The notes: a model not told the origin generated them from the sequence alone. Positions 36,278-47,410 are shown, counted from the stretch's first letter. The stretch: 64,000 nucleotides of DNA from Oxytricha trifallax (GCA_000711775.1 ARYC01017132.1:32135-96134), one strand, 5' to 3'. Numbers and translations: made by a program.

Positions 36278-36900
36278 AAATATAAATTGCAAAGTCTGGT
36301 AAAATTAGAATGCTTGTTCCATCAAACTCCAAAATTATATTTGTCTTGAGATTTGAAGTTACAATTGAAGGACTTATTGATTTAAACTTTGATGTCGATA
36401 TAAATTTCCTAGGCTTTTCATAAGTATAATTCCAATCATAACCATTATTGATCAGATTTTTACTATATAGCTATCCCATATATATATTCAACATAACTAG
36501 TATTATAATTGATTTCTCTTAACTAAACTCATTATGCATTATAGCTAGTATATTTCATAATGCACTCCATATATTTTAGATTGTATAGCGCTTAATTGCG
36601 TTGATATCATAGAAACTAGGTTTTATATCTTTAAAAGCTGGTTTCTTGTAAAGCTAAAATATAACTTAGTTTGATTAAGTGATAGAATCATAGGTCAAAA
36701 TCATGAAGATTTCTTAAAAATTTAATAACCTGATAAATTGAAAGAAATATAATTATTTGGACTAGTTTGCATATCATAATCACCGACCAACAATCCTAAT
36801 GATTAATTTTAGTTATCTGAAACTTTCAAATATGACTAGATTAAACTATCAAAGTATGTCCATAAACCATATAAACTTCAAAATAAGCAGAAGAATTCTT
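36246..36900 (-). other. Upstream coding-like pieces on the minus strand
   Basis: Successive frames with protein character, in order on minus: SLGLLVGDYDMQTSPNNYI near 36790, KKPAFKDIKPSFYDINAIK near 36600, and KPRKFISTSKFKSISPSIV near 36400. They are separated by TGAs or frame changes, as expected of an eroded gene or of segments divided by eliminated DNA. Confidence 0.3.
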
Positions 36901-37230
36901 ATATAAATATATATATAAATCACATTTGGAGAAAGTTAATTTAATTTGGTCTTTTGAATTATTGTGAAAGTGCCGATTTGATGTGGTTATTACTGGTCAA
37001 GCCTACTCTTAGCTCATATTTTAGTTAAGAGAAACAAAGTTAAAAAGTAAATTAACATAAATTTTTTCCACTATTGTTACAAAACTTTAACATTGCCATT
37101 TAAACCACATTTATATCACAAGTTTAATTTAAAGTGAGATAATTTGCTGCCAAATACACTAAAATTTAATACTCCATATTTTATAGTCAATATTTTGGGT
37201 CATTAACATTGAAATTTGTACTGTATATTA

Positions 37231-38252
37231 TTGTTAAAATAGATAAAAATAGGAAATTTAAGAAATTAAGATTAATTATATATTTATTAGTAATATTAAC
37301 TGCCATGAATTAGGAGTACGTGTAATACTAATCAGTTTTAGTTTTAATATTAAATTAATTAAATACAATATTTTAATATATATAATTAGTGGTCTAGTGG
37401 TCTAGGTAGTCTAGGGGGTCTTTAGCAGACCACTCGTAAATATATATATATTATTTATTATTTTTATTACGAATGTGTAGACCAGTAATGGAGTCAACTA
37501 ATCACTAGACACTCCTCCGGCGCTGCCTAAGATCACGGTTCTGGTGCTCTCAAAGGGCCAAGCTGTGCTGCATCTGCGGTGCCTGCCCAGCTAAGCAATT
37601 CGGAAACCCTGATGATGGACTTTGCACCGATTGTGATGATAAATGTCCCTCTTGCAGTTCTGATGATACAAACCTTGAAGACGACATATGTGTTTGCGAT
37701 ACCGATGATATCTTCATTGTTATTGATACCAAAGAATGTGTTGAAGAATGTCCCGAGCATTGCAAAGATGACGGCGTCTATAGTTACAGTAAGTATCATG
37801 TTTGTATCTAACCAACTCTATAGTTAACGTTCAACCAGAGATCATTAGTTTTGCGCGTACTCATGCTATAACAACCGACCTGCTAACAGACGATGCATTT
37901 GAGTTCTTGATCGAGGATCCGTGTGGAGGCAATGTACTCTGAGTCATTTGTGTATCCGGCTTGGTGGTCTCCGGCATGTTGACTCCATTACTGGTCTACA
38001 CATTCGTAATAAAAATGAATAATATATATATATATATATTACAAAAATGGTCTGCTAAAGACCCTGCCAGACCACCGGCCCACCTGCCCACTAGACCACT
38101 AATTATATTATTTATATAGATTAATTAATTTAATATTAAAACTAAATCTGATTAGTATTACACGCACTCCTAATTCATGGCAGTCAATATTACTAATAAA
38201 TATATAATTAATCTTAATTTCTTAAATTTCCTATTTTTATCTATTTTAACAA
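37231..38252. mobile_element. Long-TIR foldback element carrying a captured gene fragment
   Basis: Arms of about 270 bp (37231-37500 and 37980-38252) are inverted copies, ending TTGTTAAAATAGATAAAAAT next to TA on both sides (37229-37230 and 38253-38254). Inner arm parts are unusually GC-rich for this window (GGTCTAGTGGTCTAGG, and GACCAGTAATGGAGTCAAC). Between the arms is a 470-bp GC-rich segment that encodes a cysteine-rich frame and is not itself palindromic. No transposase inside, so it would move only in trans. Confidence 0.85.
37519..37942 (+). CDS. Cysteine-rich (furin-like repeat) protein fragment with a 35-nt intron
   Basis: The plus-strand frame begins near 37519, without a clear ATG. 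It runs CCICGACPAKQFGNPDDG, then LCTDCDDKCPSCSS, then CVCDTDDIFIVIDTKECVEE followed by CPEHCKDDG. The CxxC spacing and ECxxxCP pattern resemble the furin-like/GFR repeats of large ciliate surface proteins. An intron is inferred at 37793-37827 (GTAAGT..CTCTATAG). Exon 2 continues VNVQPEIISFARTHAITTD to TGA 37940-37942. Base composition is far higher in GC than anything around it. It sits between the arms of a foldback element, so host gene capture is the natural reading. Residue-level family membership is probable, not certain. Confidence 0.6.
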
Positions 38253-38442
38253 TATTTGTCTTGAATCAAAAGGCATTATTATAGAAAATCTTTTATCCCA
38301 TTCATTTGTGACGTGGAAGTCAAGTTTTTTATTGTTAGCAAACTATTTTCAACTTTTAGTTTTGAGATATCTTCAACATATCTATGATATCTTCATCTGG
38401 ACTTATACAGCCAAAAGTAGAACCATACAATCTAAATCCTGA

Positions 38443-38766
38443 ACGTGCAAATTATCTTAAAAACATCTAGTCAGAGATTTCTTCCTCAATAATTATGATG
38501 TTTTAAATACATTTAATATAGCCTTGGAAGTGGAATGCATATTATCTAACAAATCTGGAGATTTAACTCTACTACATTTCCTTTAAATTCATTCTAGATA
38601 TAGAAACAATCCAAGAAAAATACTAAGTAAAGTCTTGATAGTCAAAATTAGAATTTTTTACATTTAGCAATCTCAAAGCTTTTAATTATTGAAGTCATAG
38701 GATATATTTACTAAAATGAACACCAAACAGGACTTAAATATATCTGCAAAAGATTATGTTTTGTGA
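38443..38766 (+). CDS. Unassigned open frame, 107 codons, no start seen
   Basis: Open on plus after a TGA at 38440-38442, to TGA 38764-38766. The middle reads well as protein (FLNNYDVLNTFNIALEVE, then GDLTLLHFLQIHSRYRN). A neighbouring frame just upstream (LIQPKVEPYNLNPERANYL, 38395-38465) may precede it after a frame change. No family recognised. Confidence 0.3.
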
Positions 38767-39240
38767 GTGCTGTAACTTGAGACTCCAATAATAGAGAAAT
38801 TAATTGGATAAATGATAAGATTAATAATTCAACTTTCTCCATGCTTTTCTAATGAGAGTTTAAATTAAATATTAAATAATCCCATATTTATTATAAATAT
38901 AAGGAAGTTAACTAAATAAAGGCATAGTTTGATCTCAAAGTTTTTCTAATTAATGGCAATTACTTATTCAAATAAATTGTTTCGCATTTTCAATTTATAT
39001 ATCTCACTATTTGAGTGTACTTTTTCAATAATATTATTATTGTTATTGTATAATAATAATAAAAATTGAACAGCATAAATATGAAAGGTTAAATCATGAT
39101 ATTTAGTGAGAAACTTAATCTCTTTAAGGCAGCAACTATGAATGAAAATGATTTAATAATTTAATAAAAAAATAGAGTCTAATTAGTTTAGTGATGAAAA
39201 GAAAATTAAATAACTACAAGCATACTTTAAACAATAATCA
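38767..39240. other. AT-rich DNA, no gene recognised
   Basis: No coding frame or repeat arms noted. Confidence 0.35.
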
Positions 39241-39244
39241 TATT

Positions 39245-39582
39245 CACTAAGTCTCAGGTCAGCTAAACATTTTGGCTTCCTCTTCAGGTCAATACTATAG
39301 TGAAAACGTGAATTTTTGGAGGGGAAGTTTCACAATAACTCCAAAAGGATCTAGCTAAGTTATGTCTGACTCTTGAAAGCTATTCTATATTGGCTTATCT
39401 GTTGGTTTTCGTCCATTTAATTGATTCAGGATTCACTTAAAAGCACCCGATTTTTCCATGTTGAGTTAGCGTCAGTTCCTCTTAGACTTTAAGCTCACTG
39501 AGTTAGCTGCAGCAAGAGAGCAGGAGGAGGACTAGAGGCTGTTGCATCATCCAAATAGTTTAGCTGACCTGAGACTTAGTGA
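39245..39582. mobile_element. Small MITE-like element with 24-bp inverted ends
   Basis: CACTAAGTCTCAGGTCAGCT(AAAC) at 39245-39268 and its exact complement at 39559-39582 flank a 290-bp, comparatively GC-rich interior. No coding frame stands out. The target duplication is unclear. Confidence 0.75.
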
Positions 39583-40065
39583 TTATATCCATCGCATGAC
39601 GTATATGGATAACATATTTATAATAATTATAATTAAATTTATAATATGGTAAGTCATCTACTCTCCATACAATGATATGCATGTTTGTAAAATGAATTAT
39701 GTTTATAATTTATCATAATCTAGGTGAATGCTGATAAATACGCTTAGTTATATTAATTACAAGACTTATTAATCATTAGAGAATACTTACTTTAATTATG
39801 TTATATATATAGTTTGACTCATCAGCCTAGATAATATAGCCTATAGTTACTTCACTGCTCTTATTTTAATTCTAATTGATCAGAATTAATTTCTGATCTA
39901 CTAATAAGCTCTTCTTTATTTAAATTAAGGAGTTCTTGCTGTAAAAATTCTATATTGTAGTCAATAATATTATTTTAAGGGAATTAAATTATTATAATCA
40001 TGATTTATTTTAAGAAAAATATAAGTAATTAGTAATTGATAAAAATAATTATAAAGATGTCAAAA

Positions 40066-40370
40066 ATGTCTGAGCAGAAGATGATGGTCACTAAAAAAAA
40101 TTTTTAAATTACAAAAAATATATATTAAAATTTTTATATTTAAGCAATAGGTTGTTGAAAATCTTTGGAAGGTACAGACAAAAGACTCGAAGAACCAGGA
40201 AACAGAACGGGAACAACACGAGAAGAATGGAAAGATAGTACAATATATTAAGGAGAATGGAGAATAATAACGCTTGACAATGATACCATTTATGTCTTTG
40301 TAAATACTAATACTTATAAATTCACCTAATTTTCATTTTCAATTAAAGTTTTCCTCTTATTTTTCATAAA
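40066..40370 (+). pseudogene. MORN-repeat gene relic, copy 1
   Basis: It starts ATGTCTGAGCAGAAGATGAT (MSEQKM), followed by an AT-rich stretch matching the first intron of copy 2 and ending AATAG near 40151. The next block contains a degraded MORN repeat, with GTTREEWKDSTIYQGEW-like residues around 40205-40262. MORN repeats normally bind membrane lipids or scaffold cytoskeletal complexes. The 3' AT-rich tail also resembles that of copy 2. The GxGxYxWxDG glycine and tyrosine positions are mutated. It ends at the border of element D. Confidence 0.55.
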
Positions 40371-40392
40371 TGTTTAAAAATTATATTAATTA

Positions 40393-40442
40393 TAAAAATC
40401 TGAGAAGAATTTGTGATTGCATTAAATAAATAAATATGTCAA
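40393..40442 (+). repeat. Left terminal inverted repeat of element D
   Basis: Matches the reverse complement of about 44362-44411 over roughly 45 bp with a few differences. The stop codon of the zinc-finger/kinase gene lies within it. Confidence 0.75.
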
Positions 40443-41960
40443 TTGAATAGGTTTTCTCTAATTTTGTCGCCCACCTCCTTTAGAGAAGGGATTGAGCTAA
40501 AATCAGATGAAAAATATTTTAAAAACAATTTTTGTTCTGCCAATAATAAGTTATCTCTTCTAACGTAAGTTGCCAACTCAAGTATGCCTCGAAATCTTGA
40601 TGCTAACTTAGTAAACTAATCGCCCAAAATAATTTCAATCAGAATTAAAATAATTGAGAAAGTGTCTTGTCTTATGTCCCATTATGAATCTCATCCAAGT
40701 CGAAGGGGTGCTAATAAATACTAATTGGCATTTAAGAGGCTAAGCACTTTTATCCTACGAAGGAACTATAACAGTAATTAGTGAGAAAAAGTTAAGAATC
40801 ATTAAAATTATCAATCCTAATATTGTGTGGGCATAGTTATCTATGCACAAGTCCCAAGTCGTGTAATTATTGAACTGAATCTATGAGTTTAAGTAAAAAC
40901 TGCAAGTTTTAAGATTTCTATCTTGGTAATTTAAGCTGCTTCAAAAATGTAGAATGAAGGGTCTTTTCTTTATTTGTAAACATCTGTTGTCAATATATAC
41001 TACCTTGCAGTTGTCTTGAAAGGAAGCTGAAGAGCATGACTAAATGTAGCTAAGTATTTTAATCTATATTATAATATTCGTTAATTGAGTCGTACATAAG
41101 TTCAACTAGCGAGCCTTGAGCCATTATGAATTGAATTCTTTAGTTATTTGAACATTATCTTTTTAAGCCAACCGCAAAATAAGTTCAACTTCATTCTTTT
41201 TAAAAGGTGTAGGAAACTTTCCAAATAAAGATTTTTGAATATAACTGCAAAACATTTTGAGAAGGAATACTAATTTGTTTGCGGATACATAAATTTTATT
41301 CTTAAGCAATTTATGTTGCTGTATCAATAATTTTACACTATCTTCATCATTTACTTATGTTTAATGATTCGTGTTAGCTCCAGTATTTTTATGTTCTTCT
41401 AAGTTAATTTATGCTGCTGTATGTTTAATACCATTTTCGGAATCAGAGTCTGGTTAGTTCCTAGACTTGTCAATTTAAGCGACTACCTAAAAAATATTAA
41501 AAAAACACAAATTACAATTTTTGAATAACCCAATTAGATTAAGTCGCTTGTGTTATGGTTTGAAAGATGTTTCAATAGTTTAAGTTTACTTTTGAAGGTT
41601 TGCTCATCATCCTTTTTAGTGCATAGCAGGCAAGCATAGTTGCCCTCAATTTTTAATTACATTAAATTTCCATTTTCTCATTTGTGTACGTTTAAGTGTC
41701 TTTTGAGTTCCATTTAAGTGTAGAACTAAGAACATAAATTGCATTCAGCTAACCTTTTAGGTTTTTTGTTTTATTTCTTAGCCCTTGATGATCTTCTTGA
41801 CTGCCATCTCTTATATATAAATTAATACTCGTGAGTTCCAGAATGTACATAATTATTTTCTTAAGAGTTTATGTACTAGGTTCTGAGTTTTTCGTTTTAT
41901 TTATGTCTCTGGAAATTTCATCGGAACTCTCGTCCGAGACTGATGAAAGCGAGGAAGATA
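40439..41960 (-). pseudogene. Element D zinc-finger/pseudokinase gene
   Basis: Minus strand. It begins with a Ser/Glu-rich acidic stretch near 41950 (SSLSSVSDESSDEISRD). A C2H2 finger follows (ECNLCSQFYTQMELKRHLNV), then a second, longer finger (CLLCTKKDDEQTFKSKLK with paired His). The kinase catalytic loop reads LVHRQLCPHNIRID near 40840-40870: the HRD Asp is Gln and the following Lys is Cys, so phosphotransfer is not expected. The C-lobe (SQWDIRQDTFSIILILIEI) follows, and the frame ends at TGA 40439-40441. At least one in-frame TGA near 40690 and a shift near the first finger break it. Same position and orientation as the TBE 57 kDa gene. Confidence 0.7.
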
Positions 41961-42491
41961 ATAAATCATTATTTAATCAATTATTAAATACTAATAGGTA
42001 TTAAGTATAAACAAATAATAAAAAAATTGTGGACATAAATAATTTTATTAATACATAAATAATTAATCAAACACATAAATACAAACTTAATTAATCATAC
42101 TAAGAAATAAAAATTTTGAATATTTTAGCCTATTAGTACTTAATAGTTTGGGAGTAAAAATTAACCTATGTATGGTTAAAATTTACTCCCACTTTATAAG
42201 CGAAAAGCTATGACATAATTGCATTTGAAAAGTTCATTTATGTAAAGTCAAAATTTTACTGGGGTAATATGACATATGGAATTTTTAAGTTTCGGACTAT
42301 AACTTTAGAGTGATATTCCTTAGAAGTCATATTATGTACTCGTGAACTTTAATTTATGTATTAAGGAAAAATTAAGCCAATAAAATTTAATTGAGTAAGT
42401 AACCTTGCGTTATAGTCCAATAAATACATAAATTTAATTTAAAGTTACTTCATTGTTAAATAGTAATACATAAATAATTTTTAAAGCGAAC

Positions 42492-43258
42492 ATGAACTAA
42501 AATCTTGAAAACAATTCTCAAAGCCTCAAGAACATAAATTTTAGAACTTTTGAGGGAAGTCTCAATACCAAATTAGATTGGTACAATCACCTAAAATATT
42601 CATGTAAACTTTTTCCAAAATTATGTTACAGTGGGCTACCATCTACCAGCTTTTAGAAGACTAGCATGAAATTTATTAAAGATGTGTTCTAATCTTAGAA
42701 GGAGCTACTCAAGTCCGCCGACGTTATTTATGTCAACGTGCATAATTACCCTGAGCTCAGTGTCAGCAACATATTCAATTATATCAAAGACGATTATGTA
42801 TTAATGAGATACCTTGGCATTTATGATAATGTCACAGATCTCCTTGATAAATACTTTTTCTATGGAGTGCTTGGGACTATTAAGAACGATTGGCTGGCAT
42901 AAATCATAAGAGAACAGCAGCAGGCGAGAAATTATGTTGCTGATAAAGAAATGAAGGGGGAGTCAATAAAAATAAGCGAGTAATTTCTCTAAGAACTTTA
43001 ATCAGTACCTCGTTTCTCAAGTAAGAGTACATAAATATTTATGTCTTTATAGAAAAAAAGGGGAAGGCTTTGTCGATGCTGATGACTAAGTCAATGGGAA
43101 GAAAGTAACAGAAAAAAAGGAAAAGATTTGAAATATCTACAACTCTTGAAAAAGAAGAACAAATTTTCTAAAAGCTTGCTTAAAAATTTAAGTCACCCCA
43201 TGATGAAAATATGATGATGAGAAGTCCTCCTTCAAAACGGATGCATTTTAACTAATGA
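42492..43258 (+). CDS. Element D '22 kDa'-like protein, 244 aa, two exons, intact
   Basis: Exons 42492-43020 and 43053-43258 join in frame through a 32-nt GTAAGA..TATAG intron, giving 244 aa from ATG to TGA with no interruption. It aligns with the TBE 22 kDa proteins over YVNVHNYPELSVSNIFNYI and YFFYGVLGTIKNDWLAQII. The tail after the intron is Lys/Arg-rich (GRKQQKKRKRFE), which could be a nuclear localisation or DNA-binding patch. Function is unknown for the whole family. An unbroken frame plus a precisely conserved intron position argues that this protein was kept by selection. It lies between the divergent kinase-like gene and the convergent transposase. Confidence 0.75.
43021..43052 (+). 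other. 32-nt intron in the element D 22 kDa-like gene
   Basis: GTAAGAGTAC at the 5' end and CTTTATAG at the 3' end. Removal restores a single 245-codon frame including the stop. Confidence 0.7.
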
Positions 43259-43355
43259 CATAAATACTTGAATTAGAAATATAATTTATGCATTAACAAA
43301 ATTAAGCTTAAATTAATTTCACATATTTTGCTTTAACAAACTAAGACAGTGTCTT

Positions 43356-44341
43356 TCACTATTCATACAATCTTATTATCTTATCGACTTTATTGATTAT
43401 GTTACAGCATATAAATTCTTAATGTTGCTTAACGTAAACTACTAACAGATTAGTTACTTTCTGTATTCATGTTTTACTCTGGAAAATAAATTTTCGATAC
43501 AATTAAATTCTGAAGAATATGGAGCATAAAACAAAAGTTTCCAGCCCTTATTTCAATTGCCTCTTTGAATAATCTTGAATGGTGTGCTCTTAAATTGTCC
43601 AGAAATATTGTTAGCTGTTTTTCTTTATAGTTATGTTCGAGATCCTCTAAGACAAGAATAAGGTCCTAAATTTTAATTGATTTCTTTACAATAAGAAAAG
43701 CTTCAAGTCCATTTTTAGGACTTATTATAACTAAAGCTGCTAGAATATCCAGAGTTATCCCCTATTTTTTTAAAACTAAATTTTGACTTTGGAGCCCATG
43801 CTTTCCATGTAGTTGAATGAGCCTTGAATATCGTTTCATCCAAGTATACAATATTTTAATTTCCATTTTTTATTTCACAAAGTTTGGAGTTCACTCTTTG
43901 CAAATCTATTTTAATTAAATTTTGTTTGTGGGATGTTAGGTTATAGTCACTACAATAGACTTTATACTTTATACTTTATACCATTCTTCTTATATAAGTT
44001 TCTTAGTGCAGTGTATGAAATTTAAACATCAGGAAATTAACGATGAAAAACAATTGCTCGTTGTTTTAGTGATAGCGTTATCTAATCTTAAAGAGTCTAG
44101 CTTGATTTCAAATAGTTTATATGTTCTGATGTTAGATGGACTCTATTATTTTTTCTACAAGAGCGAAATAATTTTTCATTTTTAAACTATTCCACAATTT
44201 TCTGAATCTAATTTTTTATACTCCAAGACAATCAGAAAGTTATTAAATCGTGGCAAATATTTTATTATCAGGATGATTATCAGTACTTCAATAACGAAGC
44301 AGGCAAACTATTTTTTACAATCTCTCTATTTTATTATCCAT
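43356..44341 (-). pseudogene. Element D transposase (DDE, Tc1/IS630 type), frameshifted
   Basis: Minus strand from ATG 44341. Pieces in order: FHRQFPDVQISYTALRNLY, matching the same region of TBE; the first Asp motif IVYLDETIFKAHSTTW; the second Asp motif LTIFLDNLRAHHS; and the Glu motif FYAPYSSEFNCIENLFSRVK, a textbook Tc1/IS630 APYSPxxNxIE pattern. Frame changes occur near 44150, between the first and second Asp, and just before the Glu motif. The stop TGA is at 43356-43358. Catalytic residues are kept but the reading frame is not, so it is probably inactive. Confidence 0.75.
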
Positions 44342-44411
44342 TTACTAGTTTTTTAATATAGAATATATTTTTATTATATTTATGCAATCACAAATTTTTC
44401 TCAGATTTTTA

Positions 44412-45185
44412 TAAATGAAGAGTATATACGAAAATAATTAAAATATATAATGAAAGTTAAAATCTAGATAAAATTACCATTAATATTTATTCTATGCACT
44501 TCAGCATTATCTATTCTAAAATCATCTCTAAAATTAATCGATCCACAATTATTCATGGATCGTAATATTTCAGGTATCGTAATGTTATCATATGCCATGA
44601 ATGGTGGCAGCTCTACTAAGGCTTATAATTAAATGAAAAATTACTTATAGGTACTCAAATATCAAACCTTAATGAAGTAATTGTCATGGAAAATTTTATA
44701 ATATCCTTCATTATTATTATAATATAGCATTTAATAATATTCTCTAAAGATTATGCACAACTATTCGAAATAGAATGATAATATTTGAAATATTAATATG
44801 TTAAAAAAAAAAGAGAGATCTTGATATAGAATTACCAAAGAATTTATAAATTTTTATTAAAAAAACTTTCATAAAGTAAAAGTAAAAAAAATAAACAATA
44901 GAAACCATGTTAATGCAATTATATTAAGATAAATAAAGAAGAAATATTGAAAAATTAATTCTTTTTTACTAATTTTACGACTCATGTTAATTATAAAACA
45001 ATAAATACTTATAAAAAAAATATTAATAACAATAGTTTTTAAATAAATAGAAGCATATGAATAAAATAGGATATTTTTAGCTTTTCAATTTATGGAGATA
45101 AAAAAATAAAAAAAAAATAGAAATTTCCATATTAGACCTAAGATGCAATAACAACAAAAAAATTGCAACTACTATTAAAAATTGA
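44412..45185. other. AT-rich DNA, no gene recognised
   Basis: Featureless A/T-rich sequence following element D. Confidence 0.4.
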
Positions 45186-47090
45186 TCATAATTTATTTAG
45201 TTTAAGTACTTCAAAAAGCGACAGCACTCAGAAAGAAACAAAATAGGATAATAAAAGCCTAGGGAATAAAATGAAGATAGAGGTGAGGATAAAATAGATA
45301 AGCTGCTAGTAATGTGTCAATATCAAAAAAGGTTTTTCTTTATAATAATGAAAGTTGAAGCTATGGTATAATTGCGATGATATTTGGCAAAAGCTATCTC
45401 GCTAAAAATTAAATATACTACAATTCTGACTTCGATTTACCTAGAAAAATCATGATAAAGGTTATTAAAACCGGGATGGCGAAAGAAGGGTGTAATCATT
45501 TCCTATACACTGCCTCTAAGCCTATGAAAACACTTATTTAAGGAAGGCCAGGCCTCGTTTGTGGTCAGGCCTTACTCAGATTGCCTTTTTAATGATGTAT
45601 TCGTGATCATCATCAAGAATTATAAAGAACAAGGTTCATGAAGTTTCTCAGAGAAGTTTGAAATTTTTTGAAAATGACAAAAACAATGCGATTCTAGCTG
45701 TTTAATTGAGAAAACCGATGCTAATTATAACTTTTTTTGGACAAAAATCATTATCTAATGATGAGTTTAAAAATTTAATTTAACATATTAAATGTTTAAT
45801 ATTAAAATCAAACCATCAATCTTATTTGTGATGTAGAAGTATCTGAGTGACTTGACGTGGCAGTTATGAAGTAAAAAAAAAACTCGGATAAACCATCTCT
45901 CGCCCCATTAAACTTAACTCATAAGTCGTGAATTATCCTAAATAAACGCCTCTCAAACGAGGATTAATCCTCGTAGAGCTCGCAGAGATCTGCCTTCTGT
46001 AAACAATTAAGGGAAATTGGTGAACAAAAATCATTTAAATTGATTAAATTCGAAAATTAATATAAATTTATAGCATTTTTTATAGATTTTATAACTAAAC
46101 TATTTTATTCTAAGTATTTTCTTCGAAGAAGAAGAAGTACTCGTGGAGTTAATTTACTTTATTTAGAGTTTTTTATTATTGATATATATATTCTTCTTAA
46201 TAATTAATTTATATTATATATTAATTAGAATTATAAAATTGTTTTTTTGAATATTCAAAATGATGCTTAGCATTTGCTTTGATAGACTGTCAATGAAAGC
46301 CGTATTTCTGACCCTCCCTCATCTAACCAAGAATACATTTTTTTAATTGTCTCCTTAATAACTCCCTAATATCCAAATTTAATTTGTTAATTACATAGTT
46401 TCTTCTTCGACGTTATGTAAACTATTAACAGTCTCCAATGTAGTTTCCCTTGATCACTAAAGATTGAATTTCATAATAGAAGCATTAATTATATTTTAAT
46501 AATTTAAAAATACCTTTCACACGATAAATGATGATATGCTCAACAATTCGCTTTTCTTAAGCATTCTAAGTATTAAAAAATCTCTTTAAATATTATATGT
46601 CTTTATATATAATTGAAAATGTAGATAGAATTTTGCATCAAGTTTACATTTAATCCACTCAAGCGAAAGTATAATTTTATATCTCCTCTTAATATGTATA
46701 AATCTCTAACAATAATAATCTTATTCGTATTACAAATGCTGTACGGAAATTATTATTTGGACTTAATCTAGCCAAAAAACTTTATTATCAGATAGCTTCA
46801 TACTTTGTATTTTAATACACTGAAACATTATTCAATTGTATCTATAGAAAAATTCGTATCTTGGACAGAATACCTTTAGAACCGTGCTAGTTCTATCATA
46901 TAGCTAGGGGAGGTTATATGAGGTTATTTTGCTACATTATAAATATATATATCCTTAGTGGTACTTTCTGATTTTTTTTCTCTGAATACCATATTTAAGG
47001 AAAAACCCAACTTTTTATTCACTTATTTTAGTATTTATGATATATTTTACGAAAAATAGATGATTATAAGAATTTGATTAAGAATATTAG
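45186..47090. other. AT-rich interval with short hairpins, no gene assigned
   Basis: Contains small palindromes such as AGGCCAGGCCT/AGGCCT near 45543-45576 and CGAGGATTAATCCTCG near 45957-45972. A frame near 45448-45590 (IKVIKTGMAKEGCNHFLY) has some protein character but no assignment. Confidence 0.3.
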
Positions 47091-47101
47091 ATATAATTAA
47101 A

Positions 47102-47410
47102 ATGTCTGATCAGAAGATGACATGCCACTCACAATAAATGTAAGTTACAAAAAACATATCTAATTTTTATTTTTTTTAGTGGTTGTACCTTGGTAAGAAT
47201 GGTGACTGACTTAAACTGAGTTTTCGACAAGCTACAGAAAGAAAAGGGATAGGCACATATTATTGGAATGATGGTAACATCTATGAAGGATAATGGATGA
47301 TTGATAAAAGCTGTTCTAAGATACAATACTTACTTAAGTCAATCCCAATACTTAATTATATTATCCTTTTTCATTATAAATTAAAAACTTCCCCTTATTT
47401 TTCAATATTA
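47102..47410 (+). pseudogene. MORN-repeat gene relic, copy 2, with clear first intron
   Basis: ATG 47102 opens MSDQKMTCHSQ. A 40-nt intron is seen at 47140-47179 (GTAAGTTACA..TTTTTTTAG). After splicing the frame soon meets TGA. In another frame a clean MORN repeat follows at 47243-47296 (GIGTYYWNDGNIYEGQW), the consensus GxGxYxWxDGxxYxGxW. The frame conflict marks it as a pseudogene or an incomplete germline segment. It is the best preserved of three related loci (copies at 40066 and, minus, 50224). Confidence 0.65.
47140..47179 (+). other. First intron of MORN relic copy 2
   Basis: GTAAGTTACAAAAAACATAT at the 5' side and a T-run plus TAG at the 3' side. Nearly the same donor sequence appears in the minus-strand locus at 50147-50186. 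Confidence 0.6.

Larger units (their letters stand above)
40395..44409. mobile_element. TBE-related transposon D without telomeric ends, about 4.0 kb
   Basis: The inverted ends AAAATCTGAGAAGAATTTGT(GATTGCAT) at left and the complement at right are bounded by TA (40393-40394 and 44410-44411). The ends carry no C4A4 cap. Inside are the same three genes in the same order and orientation as TBE: zinc-finger/kinase on minus, 22 kDa-like with an intron on plus, and DDE transposase on minus. Protein similarity to TBE A-C is clear but distant. This suggests a separate lineage that shares the TBE gene set. The element boundary is read from one copy only. Confidence 0.8.

Noticed and set aside
37533-37799. 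Minus-strand frames opposite the cysteine-rich segment
   Set aside because: The plus strand has the cysteine pattern and a proper intron; the minus frames are antisense by-products.
41915-41960. CTGATGA core resembling a hammerhead ribozyme
   Set aside because: No matching GAAAC and no three-stem arrangement. It lies in the acidic N-terminal coding part of the element D zinc-finger gene.
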